From assembly GCA_023333565.1 (NCBI GenBank), contig JAJKFH010000927.1, positions 2,096,219-2,160,218 on the forward strand: a stretch of 64,000 nt of DNA. Reading direction: 5' to 3'. Each line of letters begins with the position of its first letter. Position 1 is the stretch's first letter. Origin of the DNA: Puffinus mauretanicus (lineage: Eukaryota > Chordata > Aves > Procellariiformes > Procellariidae). Below the pieces are notes generated by a model. That model was not told where the DNA came from and made no database searches. It saw only the letters and a program-made list of their open reading frames with translations. The position numbers were made by a program, and so were the translations under genes. Shown here in pieces: positions 13,501-26,253 of the stretch.

Positions 13501-15869
13501 TCTTAGTTAAATTTACTCATTGTTCTAATCACTGTTAAAAACCTGTCTTTTCAGGGAAGGCAGACATGTTGCTGTGAAAATAGTGAAAAATGTTGATAGG
13601 TACTCTGAAGCAGCTCATGCAGAAATACAAGTACTGGAACATTTAAATGCGTCGGATCCCAGCAGCACATAGTAAGTATACAGAGCCGACTGTACTTCCT
13701 TTTGGTTTAAAGATTTCTGTGACGTTGCTTTCTGTAACATATGATGTACGTATCTGAGCGTTATACAACTTCCTGTTGCAATTCATGTATTTTCCTGCTT
13801 TTGCAGTCGCTGTGTCCAGATGTTCGAATGGTTTGAGTACCATGGACATGTCTGCATTGTTTTTGAGCTACTGGGGCTCAGCACCTATGACTTCATTAAA
13901 GAGAACGGCTTTCTGCCGTTTAGGCTGGACCATATTAGACAGATGGCATATCAGATCTGCCAATCTGTGAACTGTAAGTATGTTTCTTTTTTGCTTTATT
14001 GTTAAATTTTCTTCGCGGAATTTGCTAACTATATTTTTTTATCTTGCAGTTTTGCATTTGAACAAGTTGACACATACAGATCTGAAACCGGAAAATATTG
14101 TATTTGTGACGTCTGACTATGTAGAAGAGTATAATCCCAAACTGGTAAGTTGCTGTCCTCTTCCCCACCTCCCCCTCAGCCATCCTCTGAGTTTATTTGG
14201 TCACTTGCATCCCATTGTGTTTCACTTCAGAAATGCGATGAACGCACACTAAAAAATCCAGACATCAAAGTTGTGGACTTTGGGAGCGCAACATATGATG
14301 ATGAGTATCATAGCACTTTGGTGTCTACAAGACATTACAGAGCTCCTGAAGTTATCCTAGGTCAGTAGAAGTCTGTTAGGCTGATCTTTCGCCTAAGATT
14401 TTTTGTATGCTATTGGATGGCGCTACAGCAGTGTTGTGTATCTTGGTTGAGCTGCTGAACTGTTTGCAGTCTGGTATAAACATGAACTTTCTGAATCTTT
14501 TCACAGCACTGGGGTGGTCACAACCATGTGATGTTTGGAGCATAGGATGTATTCTCATAGAGTACTACCTTGGATTCACAGTATTTCCGGTAGGTAACTA
14601 TGAACCTCAAAATGCAGCACGTATAATGCTCCCCAACTTGGTGAAAATATGCTAGAGAGAGGGGACTGTGCAAGAAGTTAAGCTGCATTTCTCTGTCATG
14701 CCGAGTTGAAAAGAACAGAAGATGGAGGCACAAAGGAACTTTCTCAGCAGCACGTTTCTACAAGTTGCTTTCAGTAACCATTTTGGCAGCAGCTTGATAG
14801 GAAGGATCACCCTGTTAACATGTGTAATTTACAAGCCACACTCATCATCAGCAAGTAGTACTCAAATACCCGAATTCTGTCCTCTTGACAGTATTGCTGA
14901 AACTTGGAATTTATGAATAAAGGAAAAAAAAGAAGTAAGGCAGAGTCAAGGGGAAGAAACTCCAGCAGATTGTAACTTATTTCAGGAAACAGATGACTAC
15001 AGCCTCTCTTTTTTTTCCCTTAATCTGAAACTGATTATTGGTTGCAGGGTACAGTAAAAAATGAAGTACGGTTAGTGTATGGTTCTTGATAGCTTTGTCT
15101 GACAATGAACAAAAAAATGTCTCTTGATTTCCGTCCAGACCCATGACAGCAAAGAACACCTGGCCATGATGGAGCGAATACTGGGACCTTTGCCAAATCA
15201 CATGATAAAGAAAACCAGGTAATTATATTTTTCCATATCTGGACTGCTACAGTTTAGTTTAAATATTTTCAGATTTGGTTTAGTAGTAATTTTTTTAAAA
15301 AAAGTTTAATAAACTCCAGTTCATCCTTTTGCTCTATTCAAAAAGTTGGCCACTCTTGTGGAATATTCCCAGATCGGTTCCCAAGCTGTGAACAAACATG
15401 CTGATAAAACTTCTAGTGAAGAGACAAAACAGAATCTTTGAATAACAAAACTGTGGTCTGTTTGTTTAAGGAAACGCAAGTATTTCCGTCATGACCAGCT
15501 GGATTGGGATGAACACAGTTCTGCTGGTAGATACGTCTCAAGGCGCTGTAAGCCACTGAAGGTAGGAGGACAGAGGGAGAACGCTTTTGCGGAGAAGAGC
15601 TTTAAGTGCAATTGTAAGATTACAAAAACATGTTTTGTTCTTTTTTTTTCATGAAGGAATTCATGACCTGCCACAATCCTGACCATGAGAACCTCTTTGA
15701 CCTCATTCAAAAGATGTTGGAGTATGACCCAGCCAAGCGCATTACTCTTGAAGAAGCACTGAAACATCCTTTCTTCTTCCCACTGAAATGGGAAAAAAGG
15801 GCGCTGTCTCCTATAGCTGAGCAGGCTGACGCAGATGTCAGTCCACCAAAGAAACATAAGAGATGTTAA
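10548..15869 (+). CDS. CLK1: CLK1, CDC-like dual-specificity (LAMMER) kinase 1, complete
   Basis: Nuclear kinase that phosphorylates SR splicing factors and controls alternative splicing. Coding exons: 10548-10705, 10904-11099, 12208-12298, 12727-12793, 13555-13671, 13807-13973, 14050-14144, 14231-14360, 14507-14589, 15139-15218, 15471-15561, 15657-15869. They sum to 1488 nt (495 aa; human is 484 aa). The N-terminal about 148 residues are rich in R, S, H and K, the RS-like substrate-binding region. Kinase landmarks: glycine loop GEGAFGKVV (about 156), VAVK lysine 179, HTDLKPEN with catalytic Asp 276, DFGSATY Asp 313, and the signature [12 protein letters not shown] (about 374-385). The start is the ATG immediately after the exon 2 acceptor, beginning [16 protein letters not shown]4 is the closest alternative; the PPIL3/BZW1 neighbourhood favours CLK1. 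Oddities are weak splice sites around exon 4 (91 nt) and a C-terminal tail longer than in human CLK1. Confidence 0.95.
12208..12298 (+). promoter_or_regulatory. CLK1: CLK1 regulated cassette exon 4 (91 nt)
   Basis: This exon encodes [19 protein letters not shown] and the stretch up to the start of the kinase domain. It is 91 nt, the length of the mammalian exon whose skipping autoregulates CLK1. The acceptor has a poor pyrimidine tract (gccgttccag), the donor is gtatag, and the preceding intron starts gtggtg. All are weak, as expected for a regulated exon flanked by detained introns. Skipping would put exon 5 in another frame with a TAG at 12769-12771, giving a kinase-less product of about 132 residues. 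Confidence 0.75.
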
Positions 15870-15998
15870 ATATTTATTGTGTACAGTTATTTTGTAATGC
15901 CCTATTTTGTATTACGACTTTTTGGGATACTGAAGTTTCATCCAGCTGCTGGCATAAAACTTATTTAAGAAAAACCTACTGATTGCCTTTCCTCAGTA

Positions 15999-16004
15999 AA
16001 TAAA
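15999..16004 (+). terminator. CLK1: Poly(A) signal AATAAA of CLK1
   Basis: A canonical AATAAA lies 130 nt downstream of the CLK1 stop codon and is followed by a short T-rich stretch. Good candidate for the main CLK1 cleavage signal. Confidence 0.7.
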
Positions 16005-16202
16005 AATCTCAGGACAGTTGTACTTTTAACAAGGAAAAGAGCATCCTCTGCTCTATAAAATAGGCCGCCTAACAGCAAGAAAGTAGTATTTTATTGTCAT
16101 AGCAAAAGACCTAGGACTGATTTTTACCCATTAGTGTGACCAATGGTTTCTTACTGGGTAAGAGAACAGAGACAGCCCTTGACAGTAAGTGTAAGGATGG
16201 CC

Positions 16203-16208
16203 TTTATT
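16203..16208 (-). terminator. BZW1: Poly(A) signal AATAAA of BZW1 (reads TTTATT on +)
   Basis: On the minus strand this is AATAAA about 1.2 kb downstream of the BZW1 stop, giving a 3' UTR length plausible for this gene. Another AATAAA lies further on at 16090-16095. The CLK1 and BZW1 transcripts therefore end tail to tail about 0.2 kb apart. Confidence 0.5.
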
Positions 16209-17390
16209 TGTTTTAAAAAAGAGTTACAAAGTAAGGAAGATCACTGTAGTATTGAACAGATTGCATTGTGATCACCTATTTTTTTCTTTTTAATTTTAGT
16301 AGGTGTACACTAGTTACCAGTATTTCAGTTAATGCTCATTATTAGCTTACAACAGTATAGACTTCACTCTTTTACCAGATCTTTCTTGAATTATGAGCTG
16401 TCCTGAGAATTTCCATTAAGAATTCAAAGTTTCAGGGAGCAGATAAGCTGTTTGGCGTAACATGTCAACTGCCAGCATAAAATAATCTCTAAACCGCAGG
16501 GGGAGGGGGTAGAGTTTTGTCTGCCTTACCTGCCAGCAGTCACGCAAGCTGCTGGCAGCATAGGCCAGGGCTCTAGAAAGCTGCTGGGCAGCTGCCTGTG
16601 GAACGGTCTCTCCTCCCTGAGAGAAGTGGCAAGACTCCCCCGGAACAGATGCTGAGCTGCCAGGCAGCGCCTCAGGCACACAGCCCACCACTGGTGACAG
16701 CCAGCAGGCTCAGCGATGCCACTCCTCATACCCCACCATGGTTACCGCTCTCCAGAACAGCTTCTCTCCAGAAGGACACTGAGCTCCCAGGAGTGGGGCA
16801 ACCGCCTCACCCAGCAGGTTGAATAGAGGATTGCTTTATGCTGGAAGTATAGCAAAGAGATGAGAGAGTGACAGAGTCCTTGGGGAGATGGACAAGCACC
16901 TGTGAATGGGGTTATTTGGAGCAAGTGGTACAGATTGCAGTGTCACACCGAGTTACCACACAAGCCATGGCCTCTTCACTTTGGAGGCTTTTTACAGTTT
17001 AATTTGCAAACAGAACTGCCATAAATCTCATTCACCATATCATGTCTACTCAAAGATAGATAGAAAACCCAAGGGGTAAAATGGATTTCATTGTGGAAGG
17101 CCTTAAATTACATTATTACAGTAGAAAATACAGGAGGTAGAATATAACTGAAAGGACAAATGCAGGTTAGAGTCAAATCTAGAATAGCTCCTGTAAGCTA
17201 CTTAAAACATGGTTTTAAAAACTAAACCCAGTATTTCAATAACTATAGAAAACAGTTGAAATAAATTGCCATGAGAGCCCTTATATCATGCTTGATACAG
17301 GGAGGTAGGATGTGAGAACCAGAAGGACACATGAGACATGACACTTATCTACAGCTCCTGTTTGCTTTACTGAGGACAGAGTTTCACAGG

Positions 17391-20300
17391 TCAGTCACCC
17401 TCTTCAGCTTCAGACTCCGACTCTGGAACAGAGAGACCTCATCAACAGGCTGCCACCAGGTCAGCCCCCCACCCCCGAGTTGAGCCCCTGCCCTGCATCC
17501 CATGGAACAGCTGCTACCAGATCCACATGGATTTCACTCGTAAGCTTGTCTAGCCAGTACTGGGGGGCACACCTAGTCTCAGAGGGCAATTAACACCCCT
17601 CCGCCCCCAAACAAAGCATTATTGCACTACAGTTCCCAAAATGAACAAGCTCAACTTGTGAGCTAAGCCACTAGTTACCTTCTTCAGCGTTCTTAAGCCA
17701 TTCAACAAACTTCTTCATTTGCTCCAGAAAAACACTCTTTCCTTTTGCAAGATGCCCATCTTTATACCACTTCAGGATGGGTTCCTCACTCAGAACTTCA
17801 GCTGCAAGATGTGCAAGAGCAGCGTTAACACAGCAAACGAGTGAATACCAGCTACTGAGAACCCCTGACGGGCGGCCTTTGCTTCCTCCCCTCAAAGCAC
17901 CACAATACATACTCCTTCCCTGGGTATGGCTGGACATACCTGCGCTAGGAGTGCCTCCTGTTTTAAAATTCCGAGAACCATGCGTTGCTGACTGGGGGCT
18001 TCCCCAGCACTGCATCTAGGAGCTGCAGCTTCACTCCCACTAACAGTCTTAAGTGTTTCATAGCTATTTGACATGACACACTAAGGAAAGCTTCAGTCAA
18101 CTGCTAAGAACAGATGCACACCACCGACGTCTTTAATTATTTTCTAAATTTTACAAGTACAATATAATCTTCACTTTAACAACAAGTTTCCTTATGTTCC
18201 TGTGGTATTTCCACAGGTGCACAGCATGTTTTTCAGTAACACCTCTTAACAGCCATTTAACAAGAGCCTACAGCACCCCAGAACACCTCAGCGGTCTCAA
18301 TCTCTGGCTGTTCACAGTCAGTGTTCAGCCAGAGAGCTAAGAATACACTATCCTGTATCTTTCCCTAACTTAAAAGGGCCAAAGAGCCTTAATATCTAAA
18401 TTTAGCTTTGATCTACCGCAACTCTTAAAATGCAGTAGACAGGCAGTACTCTAGAGGAGTACTTCCCCATGTGCCAAGGACAGCCACATCCACCTTTGCA
18501 TTTTACTGCTCCATCTTTGCAAACAGAAGGTAGAAAACTCTCCAGCTTATGAAGTGCAATGTTGTAGCACTGATCTTCTTTGAAGGTCTTACCATGGCTG
18601 AAGCATTCTGCAAATACAGGCTTTAAAAAACCCAAACAAACAAAAAATGGCACCCCCCCCAAAACCACAACCCCACAGAAGTTACCTTTATAGAAGAGCA
18701 CCACTATTTTCTGGAAGGCCTTCATGAAGTGAATGTTGTCATAACAATACTCCTGAATCTTCAACAGAAGAGTCAGCTCTGACTGACCTTGGGTAGTAAA
18801 GGCAGCAAGTAGAGGGCTGTATTGCTGAAACAGGAACAACAAATTGGCACACACAGAGCACTTCACGTTTATCGCCTGACTAGACTGGTTTCACACAGTT
18901 TCCATCAGCCTCTGCTTAGAGGTTTGCAACCCCTGCCCCACCCCGGAGTGCTTCTGCAGAAGCCATGCTGCTTTTGCCTCCGTAACTTGGACTATACTAC
19001 CACGGTTACAAGGGGAAGAATTCCCTGTCTAATGCTGTCACTGCATTAGGGAGGTTGTAGGCTTTAACTCATTTAAAAGGGAGCTGGAGACAGAGGGAAG
19101 CCCAAGCCCTACCCAACGGGTGCAAAAGTCCATACTTAAGGTACAATACCTTCAAGTGCTTAATGGCTTGCTCTGCTACCAGCTCCTCCTTTTTGTTCCA
19201 TTCCACCGTGCTCATTACACTTGACCAGATTATGGCTACCACGGTCTGTTCTGAGATGTTGTTTTTCTTCATCTCCTCCTTCACGTACAAGATTATCTGC
19301 CAGTTAGAATGTAAGGAGTCAGCACACAGGCCACATATGACACTAAGATAAATTAAAACTTAGCAACCTAGAAGCCTTCAGAACCACAACCCCCTTGACC
19401 ATGCAGCAGGATTCAGGACACTAAGGAAAGACTATGAAGCTAATACCGAAACACCCTGGTCCTAATTTTAATTCTTAGTGAGAGCTAGGTGTTTAAGTTC
19501 AGTATTTAATTATGCATATATCTTCAGATTAGTATTAGATGCTATTGTATTTCAGATAATTTGAGCTAAATTCCTACAGAAAAAAAAAAGAAAGGAAAAA
19601 AAAAAACACGCAAGCACCTATACCTTGTCTACAGACAAATACTTACATCCTTGAATGGATCTCCCCGAGACATCTGCTCCTGAAGTTCTTTCTGCAGCTC
19701 TTTCCGAGCTCCTATGCTTTGCTGGTTCCGAACATACTCAGAAAGTTCTTTCAGTCCTGCTTCAGTGAAGTACTTGGAGAAGTGTTCAACACTTTGTTTG
19801 TTGGCTGGGAAGAGTTCCTGAAAACAAAGTTTACAACAACTCTTTCACAAAAGAAATGTGTGTTGAGTACTTTGCTGGTAAATGCTATTTTCTAAACTGG
19901 CTTAAGTAATAAATCAGTAATTTCAGTGGTACTCACCATCAGCCTGTTATCCATGTTTACTTTACGAAGACTGACAGCCACTGCATTAATATCTTTCTCA
20001 TTTATCCATGATTTGAACAGCTTGACTGCAAAAGCTGCAGAAACACCTGTGCAACAGGAATAGTAATATTATTACTGAAATTCAAAACAAAGGGGAATCA
20101 TAAGGCCTGACGGTACAGGGCACCTAGTTTGTCAGACCCCGGCTCAAAGCAGCAGCAGCTGTGCTCAGAGGCAGCCCTAGCAGAGCCTGCAGTACCTCAG
20201 CCTGACGATACTGCAGCCTCCGGCATGTTGGACTTCTCTCACCACTCAGCATCATGAAGGCTTCCCTGTACTAAACTCGACTCTCCTTGCTGCAATTTAG

Positions 20301-23300
20301 GAAGGACCCTAAAGACACGACACACCTTCCGCATCCTAAAGGTCCCTCTCCAAACACAGTACTGCCTTGCTGGGCAACACTAGTGACAGCAGCCCCCAGT
20401 GTCATGCCGGGAAGTCCTACACTCAAGCTTTCTGAAAAGACTAGTTTTCTAAAGTCTCAGCAAGACCTTCCAGGTTGCGAGGCAGCATTTTGCCGTACCA
20501 TTAGCAGTCTACCTTTGCTAATCCTGTGGTAAGTCTATCACCAGGTGAAACTAGTGAGCTGCAAGGGTGTACTGTCATCACAATTCCCACCTACTTATCA
20601 TGGTTCTGTCCCCCACCATCCTTCCCTAAAGGAGGAGTTGGGCAACCTTTACCTTCTTTAACCAAGTTCTCATTGTAAAGACTGTTGAGAATTGATGCAT
20701 TAAGTGTCCCGTTGGCTAGCAGAATACCAGTCAACATGGCCAGTTTGTTCCGCTCAGACTCTGAGAACCCTTTCAGGAACAGCAGCAACTGCAAGAGGAA
20801 GTAAGAAGAGTTGCCATAAAACTACCATCTCTCATTGAAGTTTTGCTCCTGCCTCCATATTAGACACTTTTGTTTCAATCAAGCTATTCAACTAGCAGAA
20901 GCACTAGTTCACTGGTAGTCTTCTCCACCAGTCATACAAGCTAGCTTCTATTAACAACTTAAGTGTTCTATTTTCATAATCCATTGTATGATATAACTCT
21001 TCTGTATAGAGTGATTAACTAGCAGAATTTGAAGGTTTATTTGTCTGCTGATAAGGACCTACTCCGTACCTTTTTGACTTCATCTTCAAAGCCTTTCTCC
21101 AGGTACTTGTAACGCCTGATTAGCTTGTTAAAAACCTAAAAAGATAGAGAGTGTATTATTTTTTGCTCTGAACTATCATTTAATTAAAATTTTAAAAATA
21201 AAGTTCAGTAAAGTTGGTCTGAACTCTGTAGAGTACTTTTAGCTTAGAACAGTGCTACTCTACCTTTTCTAGTAAGCTTCTTAAAGCCAGGCATTATTTT
21301 TACCTAAACTTTCAACTACACAAACATTTCCTTTTCGACCACTAAACAGTAAGTTAAATTGTACTCATTTCACAACTAACCTGAGCAAATGCTTGCATGG
21401 TTTCTAGGTCCTCCTGTGCTGCAAATACACAGACGTTTGTGCGTGTCATGTCATCTGCCAGGGTACCACCTGGGGCTAAAGAAGGGTTTCAGCATTAGTG
21501 GCATTACTCCGCAGTGAGAGTCCCGAGTAGTCTCCACAGTAAGAATTCCAACACCCGTAACATGCAATGCGTTGTCCTTTCATGATGAACTGAATGACTG
21601 GATTGCTGAAGGCACCCCTACTTTTCCATCTGCTCCACTGCTGTAGTGGAACTTTTAAATAGGTAGCTTAGATATGAACATTTAAATATTCTGACCCCCT
21701 ACTGCTAACTGGATTGGCAACACATCTTGTTTACATATGTATAAGTTAAAAAGACCATATGAGCTCCTCTTCCCCTAAAGGAAGCCACTAACGCTGCTTA
21801 ATCCTAGCAAGTGTCTTTTTAGTGTCTGCTGCAATCGTGATGCTTTGTAACTGTCTTTTAAATAACAGTAGGTCACAACAGGAGATGAAACATGTAGAAA
21901 CGCATGTTGAAAATTCAGTGTCCCAGAGATGAGCTTGAAACTTCAGTCTTGAAAGGCACTTCAGCTTTTTAGCTGCTAATTAGAAGATGCTTCTTCACCA
22001 TTCCTCTTCAGTTTAATACAGGCATTTGACTGGCAGCCAGGCTGCTTCACTAGCTAGTGTGAATTCAAGTCACCAACTCCAGTGCCAGAATACCTCATCA
22101 CCGATTTCTATGCCATCCTGCATATAAGGGAGATCCTTTTCTTATGTATTAGTCAGAAACATGACTTAAAGATGGAGATAAGCATTAGTGGTAAGAACGT
22201 TAAAAGATGGTAAGGCAAGAGGATTTTTATTTTGGCCTTGTCTGACTAAAGATCAAAGCTAGTCTACTTAGCTACTTGTTACAGAGAGGGAGTTGAATAA
22301 AGGACTCTTATACCACCATTAAAGCAGCAATGCATTTTTCCCTTCCCCCTCAGCCTCATTCCTAGAAGGAACACTTCCTAACACAGTATGCACTGGTTAA
22401 GACTCCTGAATGTAAACACACAGACTGTAACAATTTGTACATGAACAACTTCAAGCAGTGATGCTCCGTGTGGCAGACAAGTTTCCTTACTCATGCTACC
22501 AGCTCTTGTACCATCAGCAAAAGAGCCTCTTGCCAAAAGGAACATCACAATAACTTCAGCCTACATAACACCGTTCCAATACACAGCTCTGAGAGAAGCA
22601 GGCACACTTAAACCATTTTGAAAGCCTTGCTTTTCAGCATTTGTTTGAGCAAGTCACCTGACATTTCTACAGTATCAGTGTGAAGACCACCTGAACATGC
22701 AACAGATGCATCCTCCCAAAGCAGCCACCCCCACTGCAGAACTGCCATCCACAGTCTGACTGTGGCCCAGAATCAGGTATTTCCCCTCCTCCCCCAATGC
22801 ATTTAGGTAATTTGAATTCTACTTCTGCTACATTACAGAAAATCTTCTGCAACTGCCAAATTTCTCATTTAAGTCCTCCCTCGCAAATGCTAAAATCGGA
22901 GACAGACCTTTTCCAGTCTAGGCAGACATCAAGAGTCCTCTTCACACAGCCTGTAGTTTAAATGGGTCCCTGCCATCTGAACCCCTTCTCACTCAGTATT
23001 TAGTCAAGTAGGAAATGTAAAGTCTAAATCTAGAAGTACCACTTTTTTTTTTCCCCACTGCTTTTCAATCTCATTTAGCTTCATCTACTTCTTACCTCGT
23101 CGGTGAGCAGCTGTTCTGCTCTTTGCTCTTTACACACAGCGTGCACATGAGTTTACAAGATCTTTCGTCATCACATTTCACTTCCTCAGTTCCCTGCGTT
23201 TTCTGCTGACTTGACCACCCTCTCATGGCTCACTCCCTGACATCTGCTAGAGCTCACGACCTCACTACTGCCAACAACAGACAACTTGTAATAGCATTTC

Positions 23301-26253
23301 CAAGACTAAGCACACCAGATTCGTCTGTAAACAATATTACTTTCCAAAATAACAGGGCGGGGTGCACAAAGCACAGGATCATGTCAGCATCTTTCAGGGT
23401 AACTCTGTTGGCCTTGTGCCCACAGACCACACACCTGAAACCAGCATTCATTCATCTCGTAACAGCAGAAGAGAACTTGACTACAGAGTCAAGATCCCCT
23501 CCTGGTAAAAAAAGAAAAATAAATAATCCAATATATTTTCCTTTAAGCTAAGTTTGTACAGTCTACACTTTGAAGAATGCAAACTGACTTATGCAAAAGT
23601 GCGGTAGGGTATACAGAGTATTTCTACAGCAATCCGATTGCTCAGTTAGTCACTAAAACGGTCAGATAGTTTATCACAGGTAACTTAAACCCTGTTCTCC
23701 ACGCTCAACGGGCTCTTTAGCAGAGTTTTTACACTGAAAGAAAACAGAGCTTTTGTAGAGTCAAGTGAGGAAAGGCTGACAGCAGCCCCATCAAAGAGAC
23801 TTACCCAGCATTCCACCAGCCACCAGGATATCAAAAAGCGTTTCTGCATAGCGGCGATAGTCAAGTTTTGCACCAGAAGCATCAAGAAACTTTGCTACTG
23901 CCTCCAAGTCAGTGCCAGTTTCGGTTAAACCTTGAATAATACAGTCCTGGAACTGAGTAGGGTCAAACCTCTCTTTTTCATCTGTAAAGACAAAGCGTTG
24001 AAATGAAGTTGCCACACACAGCTGTTTGGTTTTTAAAGTTTGTCATTTTAATCTTACTAATAAAAAAAAAAACAGATAACCCAAACTAAAACGAAACTTG
24101 GTAAGTTAACTTGTTAACCTGAAGTTAAACAGAACTGAGATCATTCCAGTCTCCCAAGACAACTGGTATTAACTAGCACAAATAGTGACTTAACAGTGTA
24201 GCCTAAAATGAATTTCAACGGCCAATATAGCTGTAAGAAGTTTTAATGCTTTCACTCCCCTATTCAGTCAAGGCTGGGGGAAAGGATATCAAAAGCTAAA
24301 ACATTCCTTAGTTACCTCTAATTGAATTCTTACAGTACTCTCACTACTAAGAACAGTTGTTTGTGATGATCATTAGTTGGCTCTAACAAAGCTTATCTGA
24401 CTTCTCAATGTGATTCTTACACTCCTGTTCACATGTTAGATGACTCCTTCCCTCCAAAAAGAGAGGCTTAGCTACATGCTGGAAGGCAATTCTTAATACA
24501 TGCCCCTACGTATTTTGTACATCTGACTCCATTACTCATGTTCCATTTCAGCCCTCCGGGACTCTTGCTGTTTTGGACAATATATTCTGACTGAAAAGCT
24601 GCATACCATTATCATGTTAGAGCCAACTGACAGTACTCGCTTTTTGGCTATGAAGACCATCCCCTCCTCCTAATATGGAGTTAAATGAGTCTGAAGCAAT
24701 TGCGTTTCCTCAAGTGCCTGGGGGAAGTGTAGAAATCTGAGCTAACTTCTTAGCCTTAAACAAACATGAAATAATGGACTATAACTGCAGATCTATTTAG
24801 CATCCTTTGCTGTCGGTTAAAGCAGAACATGTGCTTCTTCACATTTGAGATACATCAGTTGATCATAGCCTTGTTTTCACTATGGGCAGGGCATAGTTAA
24901 TATGCAATAAATCCACCCGTGTAACTAACAGAAAGCCTTAAATGGAAGGGGTCTTCAGCTTTACTCATTTCAATTTGTCTTAGACTATGCAAACCATGAG
25001 AGGAAAAGCTTCCAAAGAAGCAGAGCTCTGCTGCAAACCTTACTCTGAGTGCTGTCTATAACAGCTTAGCCAGTTTTGTTAGCATCTGTTAGCAACCCTC
25101 CTGTAAGGGGCATACTAAAGTCCTTACACTCAATGCAAGTATCAACACATTGCTAACAGTTGGGTGGAAGTCTGGAAATACTGGATCAGTTATTTTCCAG
25201 GATAGATCCATGAAGCTCATTGTTACTGCAGAGTTGCTTGGAAGCCAAACTATGGCTAAATGCTTGAAAAGAGAAAAACTCCAGAATGCTAGCATTTCAT
25301 CTGCCAGATAAACTAAATCCAACTCTCTCACTTCAACAGTTTCTCAAGGTACTTTTACTTTAACATTAAAGTAGGTTCTGTAAGTCAACATGTATTTCTG
25401 TACAATTTAATTACTATTTCAGTAAATACAGCATGCTTAGTGTTGTTAGTTTGAGCTGGAACACTGCTAGTATATTAATAAAACAGCATTAAATAGAAAC
25501 TCTAAGAGCTGTGCCCACCTCCTCTTTAAGAAAACACACTAAATTACTCATCGTACCTCTTCAGTCATCAACTCTTCTTATGGGAGTAATTGTGCACATA
25601 CAGAGATATGCACTAGCACATCCCACACTGTGGGTTTTGTTTGGTTGGGGGGGGAGGGGTGTGTTTGGTGGGGGGAAATGTTTTGGGGTTTTTTATTTGG
25701 TTTGTTTGGGTTTTTTGTTTTGTTTTTGTTTTTTTTAAATTTAAACCAGGTATTCTTATAGCATTAAGGGGACAACGCAACTTTTCTCCTAACACTGAAA
25801 TTCCTAATAGGTTAGATGCTCCTTAGATATATGTATTAACCTGCAACAAGCCTGTGCCAGAGTCCCCCTGTAACTCAGGGGCACTAGGTACTTCTGCTTT
25901 CAGGTTAAACACACTCAGTACAGTTCTAGAATGACCGTCTCTTAAGCCAAGGTTATCACAGTAAATTCAGCTACAATTCTTACTGCCAAATATCTTTTAT
26001 TAGTGCAGAGAACATTCTAGCACCCTGAGTTAGCCTCAAGACTTTGTATTCAGTCTCATTTAAAAGATTTATGAGAGGAGCATAAAGGCATTACTTTGTT
26101 TAGTGACTTTTCACTGGGGGCTCTCTACAAAAGGCGGCACGCAGAGCACGACAGCGGGACCGGCAGTACACGCACTGCGGCTAGCTTACCTCTTTTTCTA
26201 GTTTTAAAACGCTGGCCTGATAGCGTCGGCTTCTGCGGCTTTTGATTATTCAT
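17391..26253 (-). CDS. BZW1: BZW1 (eIF5-mimic protein), basic leucine zipper and W2 domains 1, complete
   Basis: Cytoplasmic regulator of translation initiation that mimics the C-terminal part of eIF5, binds eIF2/eIF3 and tunes start-codon choice. Minus-strand coding exons in order: 26253-26190, 23981-23805, 21475-21381, 21135-21070, 20788-20653, 20046-19937, 19817-19647, 19296-19150, 18824-18686, 17801-17679, 17422-17391. They total 1260 nt, 419 residues plus TGA, the same length as human BZW1. It begins [20 protein letters not shown]. Conserved blocks include [58 protein letters not shown] and, in the C-terminal W2 (eIF5C) domain, [15 protein letters not shown] and EWLKNAEE. It ends in an acidic tail ([10 protein letters not shown]). 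All splice sites are GT-AG and phases agree. BZW2 is excluded by sequence and synteny. Expected to be functional. Confidence 0.96.
21476..23804 (-). other. Long BZW1 intron 2
   Basis: 2.3 kb between coding exons 2 and 3 of BZW1. I see no repeat family or second gene inside it; open frames here are short and unconserved in appearance. Confidence 0.5.
25628..25740 (+). repeat. G/T-rich low-complexity tract in BZW1 intron 1
   Basis: Runs of G8, G4, G6 and G4 separated by short T-rich spacers, followed by alternating G/T3-8 blocks, within the first coding intron of BZW1. In the BZW1 transcript (minus) it reads as C/A-rich. The G-run spacing would permit a G-quadruplex on the + strand. Confidence 0.7.
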
